From contig DATNFP010000082.1 of the NCBI GenBank assembly GCA_035606335.1, forward strand, positions 1 through 37,869: a stretch of DNA of 37,869 nucleotides, written 5' to 3'. This document shows positions 9,701-16,839 of the stretch, in pieces; position 1 is the stretch's first letter, and every line of letters begins with the position of its first letter. Origin of the DNA: DATNFP01 sp035606335 (GTDB taxonomy: Bacteria > Bacteroidota > Bacteroidia > Chitinophagales > Chitinophagaceae). The translations under genes were made by a program, and so were the position numbers. Under the pieces are notes generated by a model that ran no database searches, was not told the origin of the DNA, and saw nothing but the letters and a program-made list of their open reading frames with translations.

Positions 9701-9918
9701 TCTAATGGGATTGTCACAAATTTTTCTACCTCTTCTGCGCTTCTACCTGGCCACTGTGTGATAATTATTATCTGAGTATTAGTGACATCCGGAAATGTTT
9801 CGATTGGAGTATTCTTATAACTGATGAAACCAATTACTGCAAGTATACCAGTTAGAAAAAATACAAAATAGCGGTGCCTGAGCGAAAAATATATTATTTG
9901 TTTTATGAACTTATTCAT
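6781..9918 (-). CDS. czcA: CzcA/CusA-type heavy-metal RND efflux pump
   Basis: A 1045-residue inner-membrane proton antiporter of the HME-RND family, the normal length. TM1 is near residues 12-32. The TM4 motif reads D396-F-G-I-I-I-D402-G-A-V-V-M-I-E409, the DFG...DG...E form found in CzcA/CnrA-type divalent-cation pumps rather than the CusA (Cu/Ag) form. Two large periplasmic loops and the second six-helix block (about 860-1035) are intact. It pumps divalent cations such as Zn, Co, Ni or Cd across both membranes with CzcB and CzcC; the exact metal is inferred from TM4 only. It is last in a four-gene minus-strand operon, 37 bases after czcB, and closed by the hairpin at 6722-6753. Confidence 0.94.
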   Translation of the reverse strand: MNKFIKQIIYFSLRHRYFVFFLTGILAVIGFISYKNTPIETFPDVTNTQIIIITQWPGRSAEEVEKFVTIPLETTLNSVQSKISLRSTSAFGLSYIRIIFDDNVDDAFARQQVFTRLGNVDLPDNATPEVEPPYGPTGEIYRYTLESKTRNIRELNTIQEWVLDRKFKAIPGVADVNTFSGGEKIYEIRVNPNSISNYGLSSLDVYNAVARSNINVGGDVLVQNGQAFIIRGIGLLNDINEINNVIVTKINGVPILVKNIGTVVETEKPRLGDVKRDNEDDVVEGIIVMRKGENAAEVLKAIHEKVADLNENVLPKDVKIVPFYDRSVLMDYATHTVLHNLFEGIILVTLIVLIFMADWRTTLIVGLIVPLSLLFAFMLMRLRGMTANLLSMGAIDFGIIIDGAVVMIEGLFVALDSRAREVGMERFNKLAKLGLFKQVGTEMGKAIFFSKVIILTCLIPIFAFKKVEGKMFSPLAFTLGFALLGALIYTLTLVPAMSSILLRKNVREKHNIVVAFFEKYIGQAFRWVYKHQRTSLIVATSIMVLTFASAKFLGNEFLPELDEGALWVKGQLPMSASLDQSNEIARKMMTILSKFPEVNHTLAQVGRTVDGTDPKGFFNIEIAVDLKPKDEWPRGVTTEKLVDAIDKQMSKLPGILFNYSQPIRDNVEEAVAGVPASLAVKIFGSDFGKLDTLANQVMDQLRTVRGVEDLGVLRNLGQPEFHIELNQEKMALYGVNIADANAVIEMAIGGKAATQLYEGERKFDIRVRYDKVFRDTKQKIEHLMVPTQDGSKIPIEEISDIKVLTGPSFIYRDNNERYIPVKFSIRGRDLGSTIAEAQRKVKENVKIPRGYTMTWNGEFENAQRASKTLTAVVPICLIAIFLILFITYGNVKDSLLTIMNVPFALIGGILALHITQMNFSISAGIGFIALFGVCIQNGVILISVFRKNLDEKMNIHKAIELGVQSRIRPVVMTALMAAIGLLPAAISTGIGSETQKPLAIVVIGGLITSTLLTLLILPVIYSIIYNLIHKRENRKLLKKIGAVSN

Positions 9919-9955
9919 GAATAGAAAAGTTTAATCTCCTGTTGTGTGAGGAGTA

Positions 9956-11053
9956 TTATTCACCCATTAATTGGTTAAATATCAGCAATTGGTTTTTTGT
10001 AATTACTTTTTGGCCAACTTCTGCGCCGCTACTTATATAGGTAGTTGAGCCAACTGTTTTTATTATAGTGACTTCTGATGCTTTAATGTCAGATTTGCCA
10101 TTGTAGATAACAACATAATTTTTGCTGTCTTGAGAAATCAGTGCAGACGTTGGGATACATATTGCTTTGTTCCCCTCTTCATTTGTAACTATAACATTTG
10201 CAAACATGTCTGGTTTCAAAAGCATGTCGGTATTTTCAAGAGTTATACGCACTTTCATTGCTTTACTTTGCGGATCCAATACCTGGCTTATTTTATCTAT
10301 TTTGCCTGCGTAAGTCTTATCGGGATAAGAGAAGGGTATTACTTTAACATCATAACCTTCTTTTACCTTTGGTATGTCAGCCTCATATACATTGGCATAT
10401 ACCCAAACGTTTTTTAAATCGGATATAGTAAAAAGATTATCACCCATATCAGGCCGTATAAAAGAACCTGTTGTGATTTTCTTCTCCACCACATAGCCAT
10501 CTATAGGAGACGTTAGTGTGTATTGTCCGCTTACCGAAGTTTTACCGCCTCCATTGATATTAATAATTGATTGTACCTTACTGCGTGCAGCCAGTGCCTT
10601 GTCATAATTCTGTTTTGCCTCTGTATATTCCTTTTCGCTGCTGATACCGTTTTTATAAAGAGCTTCGGTATTGTCCAACTCTCTTTTGGCAATTGTTACA
10701 TCAGCAGTTGCGCTGCTCAGGTCACTGTAATTTCCGGCAATATCAGCACTTTTAACAATTGCAAGTACTTGCCCTTTGCTTACATGGTCGCCCAGAGATA
10801 CGTTTGATTGTACTACCTGTCCGCTACTACGTGGAAATATTTTTACCACATTATTTTCATTAAAGCTTATTTCCCCGCTAAGTGACAACTCATCCGAAAT
10901 ATTGCAGTATTGTACAGTATCTATTTGTATCATGTGCATCATGGTATCACTCAGCACAAATGGCTTATCCTCCGTATCAGGTTGCTTCTCTTTATGGGAA
11001 CACGAACTGAACAGTGCGAGAGCAATGATTGATAATGCTATTATTTGTTTCAT
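9956..11053 (-). CDS. czcB: Periplasmic adaptor (membrane fusion) lipoprotein of metal efflux pump
   Basis: A 365-residue adaptor. A lipoprotein signal with LFSSC places the lipidated Cys at residue 18. The barrel-sandwich (lipoyl-like) halves are near 68-110 (SSGQVVQSNVSLGDHVSKGQ) and 175-205 (LTSPIDGYVVEKKI), flanking an alpha-helical hairpin at about 112-170. A beta-barrel domain follows (about 210-290), then a membrane-proximal domain. It bridges the RND pump and the outer-membrane channel. I see no His-rich N-terminal metal-binding extension of the type found in Cupriavidus CzcB. It lies between czcC (27 bases) and czcA (37 bases) in the same operon, supporting its role. Confidence 0.92.
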   Translation of the reverse strand: MKQIIALSIIALALFSSCSHKEKQPDTEDKPFVLSDTMMHMIQIDTVQYCNISDELSLSGEISFNENNVVKIFPRSSGQVVQSNVSLGDHVSKGQVLAIVKSADIAGNYSDLSSATADVTIAKRELDNTEALYKNGISSEKEYTEAKQNYDKALAARSKVQSIININGGGKTSVSGQYTLTSPIDGYVVEKKITTGSFIRPDMGDNLFTISDLKNVWVYANVYEADIPKVKEGYDVKVIPFSYPDKTYAGKIDKISQVLDPQSKAMKVRITLENTDMLLKPDMFANVIVTNEEGNKAICIPTSALISQDSKNYVVIYNGKSDIKASEVTIIKTVGSTTYISSGAEVGQKVITKNQLLIFNQLMGE

Positions 11054-11080
11054 TTATTGAAATGTTTTTGAATCAGTTTA

Positions 11081-12388
11081 TTAGTGTACTATATCCATAC
11101 CTATAACATCGTTAAGATCAATCTTGGCAACCTGATAATCCAATATTTGTTGCAGCTCTTTTTGTCTCGTATTTTCATAATCTCCAAAGTAGTCAAGGAA
11201 CTCAAGCAGGCTTATTTGCCTCTTATCATAAGCCTCAACGATGTTGTTATATATCTGTTGATAATCTTTATAAAATTGGGCATTGGTGCTATTATTTAAT
11301 TTGGCACTGAATAATAGCTTTTCATAAGCATTCGATACATCGTTTTGCAATTTGATGTCTGCCTCCTGCATATTACTCTCTTCTTGTTTCACCTGGAATC
11401 TTGCAGATTTGATATTGCCTTGATTTCTGTCCCATAATGGCAAAGGCAATCCAATGTCGAGTCCAAAGAAATTGGGAACATAAGTGGCATGCTGGTCAAA
11501 ATTAACTCCCACGGTAACATCAGGAACCGCAAGCGCCTTCTGCAATCTTAATGTTTGATTTTGAAGTTGAAGCTGATATACTTCCGATTGGTAATCTGTG
11601 TTATATTGCCTTGCAGAATCTACCAATTGAGCAATATTTAGCGATGGTAACTGGTTGGTTGTTGTATCCTGTATTACAGGTTGGATAAAGGTATTGCCTG
11701 TTACTCTCAGCAGTGTCTTCAATTCAGACTCAGCATCGCTCAGGTTTTTAATGTTATCAACTACATCCTGCTGCAGATTCACAATTAATGCCTGTACACG
11801 CAGATACTCTTTTTTTGCTATATCACCTGCCTGTAACTGTGCCTGCATTGCATTTACAAGCTTATTTAATCGCTGCATATTATCATTGAATAATCTGGCA
11901 TTTCCCTGCAATTGAGCGATAGTATAAAAGTCAGTAAGTAATGTAAGCCTCAGGGAGCGCATTGTAGATTTAAATTGCCATTCTGCTATGTTCACGTTTG
12001 TTTTGGCAATTGCGATTTGCTTACCTCTTTTGTTTGCAGTTTTAATCAGCTGTTGCACATCTGCATACACTTCACCAATTGGCGTTCCGTCAGAGGCTGT
12101 GCCATGTTGAAAAAAACCTTCTTGTGAATTATACAGGTTTTGATTGGTGCTGAGAGACGGATTTTCCCATTTGCGGGCTTGTTCCACTAATGCCTGGTTA
12201 GATTGAATATTATAATGCTGTGCCAGCAATGAAAGGTTTTTTTCCAAAAACATCTTTTGTGCCCCGACAACATCGAGGCGCAAGGTATCCGGTTGCTGGA
12301 TGATATCTGTTTGCGCTTGTATATCAGCTGCCGATAAAAATAAACAGCAAATGACACATATACTTTTTGCAAGCGTTTTATGGGGCAT
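11081..12388 (-). CDS. czcC: TolC-family outer-membrane efflux channel
   Basis: A 435-residue outer-membrane factor with a signal peptide ending near ADIQAQ. Two repeats of long amphipathic coiled helices (about 35-230 and 240-430), typical of the OEP family, carry few aromatic strand segments; the trimer forms a beta-barrel plus periplasmic tunnel. LPLPLWDRNQGNIKSA is the usual loop between helices in CzcC/CusC-type proteins. It is the exit duct of the metal pump. It is second in the operon, 101 bases after the small Cys-tailed protein and 27 bases before the adaptor. Length and organisation are normal. Confidence 0.92.
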   Translation of the reverse strand: MPHKTLAKSICVICCLFLSAADIQAQTDIIQQPDTLRLDVVGAQKMFLEKNLSLLAQHYNIQSNQALVEQARKWENPSLSTNQNLYNSQEGFFQHGTASDGTPIGEVYADVQQLIKTANKRGKQIAIAKTNVNIAEWQFKSTMRSLRLTLLTDFYTIAQLQGNARLFNDNMQRLNKLVNAMQAQLQAGDIAKKEYLRVQALIVNLQQDVVDNIKNLSDAESELKTLLRVTGNTFIQPVIQDTTTNQLPSLNIAQLVDSARQYNTDYQSEVYQLQLQNQTLRLQKALAVPDVTVGVNFDQHATYVPNFFGLDIGLPLPLWDRNQGNIKSARFQVKQEESNMQEADIKLQNDVSNAYEKLLFSAKLNNSTNAQFYKDYQQIYNNIVEAYDKRQISLLEFLDYFGDYENTRQKELQQILDYQVAKIDLNDVIGMDIVH

Positions 12389-12489
12389 GCAACTAATTGG
12401 TTTTTTGTATTAGAAATGAAACTCTGTTGTTATATACATATTTTTTATCGCGTAAGTCATGCCTATGGATAATGCTATGAGTATATATT

Positions 12490-12873
12490 TTAACAACATT
12501 TAGGAGGTGGGGGATTGATCTCCCGGAAAAACAGATAATCATAATTTTCCGGAATTGCAACATTGTAGCCAATGTCATCCGGCAATGTTGGGAATGATAC
12601 ATCCTCTTTTTGAGGAAGTACAATCTTAAATGACAGGTGTTTACCTATATTAAATTTATGTGGAACTTTGTCCTGCGATGATAACGATGTGGAATTAGCA
12701 GGGTTTTCATTTTCCATAGGCGATTTATGCGACTTTGAGATCACATATGGTGATGATGGGTTAGTGTCAAAATGCATATCGAAACTTTTTTCTGCTCTGT
12801 TACTAACAAAGTAACCGCATAAAAGAAGCACTATGCTTAGTGCCTGGACGATATATAGGCGTAATTTTGCCAC
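12490..12873 (-). CDS. Small anchored periplasmic protein with Cys-Cys tail, first gene of the efflux operon
   Basis: A 127-residue protein with one N-terminal hydrophobic segment (about 6-24), either a signal anchor or a poorly cleaved signal peptide, followed by a low-complexity Ser/Asn/Pro region and a more ordered C-terminal half. It ends in FFREINPPPPKCC, so the chain terminates with two adjacent Cys. I do not recognise a family. Its place at the head of a divalent-metal efflux operon, plus a thiol pair at the extreme C terminus, suggests metal binding, sensing or delivery. That is inference; Cys-Cys could also form a disulphide or be modified. The divergent Nif3 gene starts 123 bases away, so the promoters of both operons lie in between. 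Confidence 0.7.
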   Translation of the reverse strand: MAKLRLYIVQALSIVLLLCGYFVSNRAEKSFDMHFDTNPSSPYVISKSHKSPMENENPANSTSLSSQDKVPHKFNIGKHLSFKIVLPQKEDVSFPTLPDDIGYNVAIPENYDYLFFREINPPPPKCC

Positions 12874-12996
12874 TGTTTAGAAAGTGCGTGCAATATTACA
12901 CATTGCCACAATAATATGTTGTTAAACATTTGTATAATTTTAAGAATTTAATGCTTTTCTAATGCTCATAAATATTGTAAAATTTAATTGTAGCAA

Positions 12997-14097
12997 ATGC
13001 GTGTAAAAGATATAATTAATAGCATAGAAGAATTTGCACCTGTTGTATATCAGGAAAGTTATGATAATAGCGGGTTACAGATTGGAGATCCACTGGAAGA
13101 GGTAAAGGGAGTTTTATTAACGCTTGATCTTACTGAAGATATTATCAGAGAGGCAATTTCCCGAAAATGCAATTTGATAATTGCTCACCATCCGTTACTA
13201 TTTTCTGGTTTGAAGCGCATAAGCAACGATACATATACCGAAAGGATCGTAAAGGAAACTATAAGAAATAATATTAATATATATGCTGCTCATACTAATA
13301 TGGACAACATGAAAAACGGGGTAAATGCCAAAATAGCTGAAAAATTAGGCCTAATTGATCTATCTATATTAGCAAAAGCGGCAGGAACACTCTTTAAGCT
13401 ATATACTTATGCCCCGTTAGAAGCTGCCGACAATGTGCTGCAGGCAATGTTTGCTGCGGGTGCAGGAGAAATCGGGAAATACAAAGAATGCAGTTTCAAT
13501 ACAAATGGCGTAGGAAGCTTTAAGCCGGGTAGCAATGCAAACCCCGCTATTGGCAAAGCCGGAGGTGAAAGAGAGCAGGTAGTGGAAGCCAAGATAGAGG
13601 TATTGGTACAAAAACATAATAAAAAGCAGGTATTACGTGCTTTGTTTGAAAGCCATCCTTACGAGGAGGTAGCTTATGAGTTAGTTGCTTTAGAGAATGC
13701 CAATCAGGATATTGGTGCGGGTATAGTAGGAAACCTGCCTAATCCATTGTCAGAAAAGGAGTTTCTAACTTTGTTACAGAAACAGATGAAATTAGATTGC
13801 ATACGTCATACGGCATTAACAGGCAAAAAAGTAAATAAAATTGCTATATGTGGGGGTGCTGGCAGCTTTTTATTAAAAGATGCAATAAGTGCTGGGGCTG
13901 ATTTCTTTGTCACTGCCGATTTTAAATATCACCAGTTTTTTGATGCAGATGGCAAAATAGTGATAGCAGATATCGGCCACTATGAGAGTGAACAATTTAC
14001 AATTGAATTATTTCAGGAAATACTTAACAAAAAATTTCCTAATTTTGCCATTCTTTTATCAAGTTTATCCACAAATCCGGTAAAATATTTTTGCTAA
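12997..14097 (+). CDS. Nif3-like dinuclear metal-centre protein (DUF34)
   Basis: A 366-residue Nif3/DUF34 protein of the long form. The N-terminal half of the metal site is LIIAHHPLLFSG with His64 and His65, plus Asp103 in AHTNMDN; the C-terminal half gives His328 and Glu332 in GHYESEQ. Between them (about 125-240) lies the inserted PII/YqfO-like domain ending in SHPYEEVAYELV, typical of the Bacillus YqfO type. The family forms hexameric toroids with two metal ions per subunit. It is often annotated GTP cyclohydrolase I type 2, but the physiological reaction is not settled. One base separates its stop from the zinc-ribbon gene, a conserved pairing in Bacteroidota as I recall. Confidence 0.93.
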   Translation: MRVKDIINSIEEFAPVVYQESYDNSGLQIGDPLEEVKGVLLTLDLTEDIIREAISRKCNLIIAHHPLLFSGLKRISNDTYTERIVKETIRNNINIYAAHTNMDNMKNGVNAKIAEKLGLIDLSILAKAAGTLFKLYTYAPLEAADNVLQAMFAAGAGEIGKYKECSFNTNGVGSFKPGSNANPAIGKAGGEREQVVEAKIEVLVQKHNKKQVLRALFESHPYEEVAYELVALENANQDIGAGIVGNLPNPLSEKEFLTLLQKQMKLDCIRHTALTGKKVNKIAICGGAGSFLLKDAISAGADFFVTADFKYHQFFDADGKIVIADIGHYESEQFTIELFQEILNKKFPNFAILLSSLSTNPVKYFC

Positions 14098-14098
14098 T

Positions 14099-14857
14099 AT
14101 GGCTACAGTAAAAGACTTTTCAGTTGAAGAAAAGCTTATAGCAGTCCTGACATTACAGAAGATCGACTCAAAAATTGATGAGATCAAGACATTGAAGGGC
14201 GAGCTACCAATGGAAGTTAAAGACCTTGAAGACGAAATAGAAGGTCTGCAGACACGTATACAAAATATTGATGCAGAAATAAATAGCATCAACAGTTTTA
14301 TAGAAAATAAGACTACTGCCAAAAAAGAAGCCCAGGCATTGATCAAAAAATACGAAAAACAACAGGATAATGTAAAGAATAACCGTGAGTTCGAAGCCAT
14401 CAATAAAGAAATTGAAATGCAGGAACTTGAGGTGAAGCTGAATGACAAACATGTTAAGGATGCCAACTTTGAACAAAAAGAGCGTGCTAATCAACGTTTG
14501 AAAACAGAAGAGAAAATAAAGGAAGTAGAAGGCGCATTAAAAACAAAGCGCGGTGAGCTTGAAAAGATTATTGCTGAGACAGATAAAGAAGAACAAGCAT
14601 TGAGTGCCAGATCTGATGAAGCTAAAGAAAAAGTAGATCCACGGTTGCTTTCTGCTTATGAGCGTATCCGTCACAGCTACAGAAATGGACTTTCTGTTGT
14701 GCCTATTTTGCGCGATTCTTGCGGTGGTTGTTTTAATGTGATACCTCCCCAGCGCCAATCAGAGATCCGCCAGCGCAAGAAAATCATTGTATGTGAACAT
14801 TGTGGCCGTATCCTTGTTGATAGCGACCTGAATGAACAAGTTAAGATCAAAGAATAA
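14099..14857 (+). CDS. Coiled-coil protein with C-terminal zinc ribbon (C4-type, zf-RING_7)
   Basis: A 252-residue cytoplasmic protein. Residues 20-185 form a long charged coiled-coil hairpin rich in Lys and Glu. The C-terminal 50 residues contain CGGC followed 22 residues later by CEHC (DSCGGCFNVIPPQ and IVCEHCGRIL), a four-Cys zinc ribbon of the DUF164/CT398 type. Function is unproved; related proteins have been linked to nucleic-acid binding or flagellar/secretion roles elsewhere. The start ATG is 1 base after the Nif3 stop, so the two are translated together, and the mRNA ends at the hairpin at 14878-14907. All four Cys are intact. Confidence 0.9.
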   Translation: MATVKDFSVEEKLIAVLTLQKIDSKIDEIKTLKGELPMEVKDLEDEIEGLQTRIQNIDAEINSINSFIENKTTAKKEAQALIKKYEKQQDNVKNNREFEAINKEIEMQELEVKLNDKHVKDANFEQKERANQRLKTEEKIKEVEGALKTKRGELEKIIAETDKEEQALSARSDEAKEKVDPRLLSAYERIRHSYRNGLSVVPILRDSCGGCFNVIPPQRQSEIRQRKKIIVCEHCGRILVDSDLNEQVKIKE

Positions 14858-14877
14858 TTAATTTTTTTTGTATTAAT

Positions 14878-14907
14878 AAAAGGAGTTCCTTTCGGAACTC
14901 CTTTTTT
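14878..14907 (+). terminator. Terminator of the Nif3/zinc-ribbon operon
   Basis: A 12-base perfect stem (14878-14889 and 14894-14905) with TTTC loop runs into a T tract, 20 bases after the zinc-ribbon stop codon. Confidence 0.85.
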
Positions 14908-15017
14908 ATTATTTGTCCGTTTGCTCATGTTGAGCATTCGATAGAGTCAACAATTTCACGTACGTTTGCAAACGAATTTTTACTACATAATCAGTATTTG
15001 TAACAAAATTTCTATTA

Positions 15018-15761
15018 ATGAAAATACTTGTTTGTATCACCCAGGTACCAGACACCACCAGTAAGATTGCCTTTACTGATAACAACACACATTTTAATAC
15101 ACAAGGCGTTACTTTCATTATAAATCCGTATGATGAATGGTATTCATTGGTTCGTGCGTTAGAGCTAAAGGAAAGTGGTGTTGCTTCTGCTGTTCATTTG
15201 GTCACAGTTGGTAAAATAGATACTGAACCGATAATACGTAAAGCTCTTGCATTAGGAGGTGAAGAAGCCATCAGGATAGATGCTGATAGCAATGACCCTT
15301 ATGCAGTTGCAGCACAAATAGCTGCATATGCTAAAGATCAGGGTTATGATCTTATACTTTGCGGGAAAGAATCTATAGATTATAATAACGGTGTAGTAGG
15401 TGGTATGCTGGCTGAATTGCTGGACATGGATTATATTGGCTTTGCAACAAATGTAAATGTAGAAGGAACTACAGCCACTGTGAAACGTGAAATAGAAGGC
15501 GGTGAAGAAACTGATACTTGCAGTCTGCCTCTTGTTATATCTTGTCAGAAAGGAGTTGCTGAAGCTCGCATTCCTAATATGCGTGGTATTATGGCTGCAC
15601 GTACCAAACCTCTAAAAGTAGTGGCACCAGCTGATATTCAGCCATTAAGTGTTATTACTTCTTACGAATTACCGCCGGCTAAAACAGGTGTAAAAATGAT
15701 TGATCCTGAAAACATGGACGAATTGGTAAATCTTTTACATACAGAAGCTAAGGTTATATAA
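15018..15761 (+). CDS. etfB: Electron transfer flavoprotein beta subunit
   Basis: A 247-residue EtfB of normal length. It opens MKILVCITQVPDTTSKI, the usual ETF beta start, and has NPYDEWYSLVRALELKE and DLILCGKESIDYNNGVVGGM in the nucleotide (AMP)-binding fold. Near the end, the segment around residues 185-200 (IPNMRGIMAARTKPL) is the ETF beta signature region. With EtfA it carries electrons from acyl-CoA dehydrogenases to ETF-ubiquinone oxidoreductase in fatty-acid and amino-acid oxidation. The etfA gene follows after 31 bases and both end at the hairpin at 16791-16823. No bifurcating-type partner genes are adjacent, so the housekeeping role is the simplest reading. Confidence 0.96.
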   Translation: MKILVCITQVPDTTSKIAFTDNNTHFNTQGVTFIINPYDEWYSLVRALELKESGVASAVHLVTVGKIDTEPIIRKALALGGEEAIRIDADSNDPYAVAAQIAAYAKDQGYDLILCGKESIDYNNGVVGGMLAELLDMDYIGFATNVNVEGTTATVKREIEGGEETDTCSLPLVISCQKGVAEARIPNMRGIMAARTKPLKVVAPADIQPLSVITSYELPPAKTGVKMIDPENMDELVNLLHTEAKVI

Positions 15762-15792
15762 AAAACTTTTTCAACTAACAATATTTCAAAAT

Positions 15793-16770
15793 ATGTCTGT
15801 CATAGTATTAGCGGAACATACACAGGGAACTTTTAAGAAAAAGACATTTGAGGCAGTCCAGTATGCTGCGGATATTGCGAAAAGCCTGAATACTTCTGTA
15901 ACTGCAGTAGCATTAGGTAACATAGCCGATGATCAGATGCAAGGTCTTGGGCAATATGGTGCACAAAAAGCTATACACATAGCAGATGCTCGTCTCGATA
16001 ATATTAATGCCCGTGCTTATGCAAAAGCATTGGTGAACATTGCCCAAAAAGAAGGTGCTAAAGTAATTATTGCATTGCATGATGTTACAGGAAAAGCCAT
16101 CGCTCCGAGGGTAGCAGCTAACCTGAAAGCGGGAATGGTAGCTGGTGCTATTGGTTATCCTGACCTGCAGAATGGATTCGTAGTTAAGAAAACAGTTTTT
16201 TCGGGCAAAGCATTTGCATTCGTAAACATTACCAGCGATGTAAAAGTGGTAACATTAATGCCTAATACATTCCAGGTAAAAAAGGGTGAAGGAACTGCAG
16301 CAGTTGAAAAAATGGACGTTGCATTTGACGATAAAGATTTTAAAGTACAGGTAAAAGAGGTAAATAAAGTAACTGGAACTGTTCCATTGTCAGAAGCAGA
16401 ATTGGTAGTTTCCGGTGGTCGCGGTATGAAAGGACCTGAAAATTGGCATATCCTCGAAGACCTTGCAAAAGAATTAGGTGCCGCGTTAGCTTGTTCACGT
16501 CCTGTAGCAGATGCACATTGGAGACCACATTATGAACATGTTGGTCAAACTGGTGGTACCATTCGTCCCAACTTATATATTGCTGTGGGCATTTCAGGAG
16601 CTATACAACATCTGGCAGGTGTAAATGGTTCCAAAGTTATAGTTGTGATCAATAAAGATCCTGAAGCGCCGTTCTTTAAAGCTGCAACTTATGGAGTGCT
16701 AGGAGATGCTATGGAAGTAGTGCCTAAGTTAACAGCGGCAGTGAAGAAATTTAAAGAAAGCCATAATTAA
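15793..16770 (+). CDS. etfA: Electron transfer flavoprotein alpha subunit
   Basis: A 325-residue EtfA. The N-terminal domain (1-190) matches the ETF fold (MSVIVLAEHTQGTFKKKT). The C-terminal FAD-binding domain contains VSGGRGMKGPENW, then CSRPVADAHWRPHYEHVGQTG, the FAD-contacting loop. The ETF alpha signature follows: PNLYIAVGISGAIQHLAG, then VINKDPEAPFF, then TYGVLGDAMEVVP. All residues expected for flavin binding appear present. It is the partner of EtfB and shares its transcript. Confidence 0.96.
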   Translation: MSVIVLAEHTQGTFKKKTFEAVQYAADIAKSLNTSVTAVALGNIADDQMQGLGQYGAQKAIHIADARLDNINARAYAKALVNIAQKEGAKVIIALHDVTGKAIAPRVAANLKAGMVAGAIGYPDLQNGFVVKKTVFSGKAFAFVNITSDVKVVTLMPNTFQVKKGEGTAAVEKMDVAFDDKDFKVQVKEVNKVTGTVPLSEAELVVSGGRGMKGPENWHILEDLAKELGAALACSRPVADAHWRPHYEHVGQTGGTIRPNLYIAVGISGAIQHLAGVNGSKVIVVINKDPEAPFFKAATYGVLGDAMEVVPKLTAAVKKFKESHN

Positions 16771-16790
16771 TTGATCATATTCACTCAATA

Positions 16791-16823
16791 AAAAAATGCC
16801 TGTTTTTTGCAGGCATTTTTTTA
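16791..16823. terminator. Bidirectional terminator between etfA and the propeller protein gene
   Basis: Perfect 12-base arms (16791-16802 and 16810-16821) with a 7-base loop, six A on the left side and at least seven T on the right. It serves etfA (plus) and the convergent gene ending at 16840 (minus). Confidence 0.85.
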
Positions 16824-16839
16824 TTGAAGTATAATTTTT

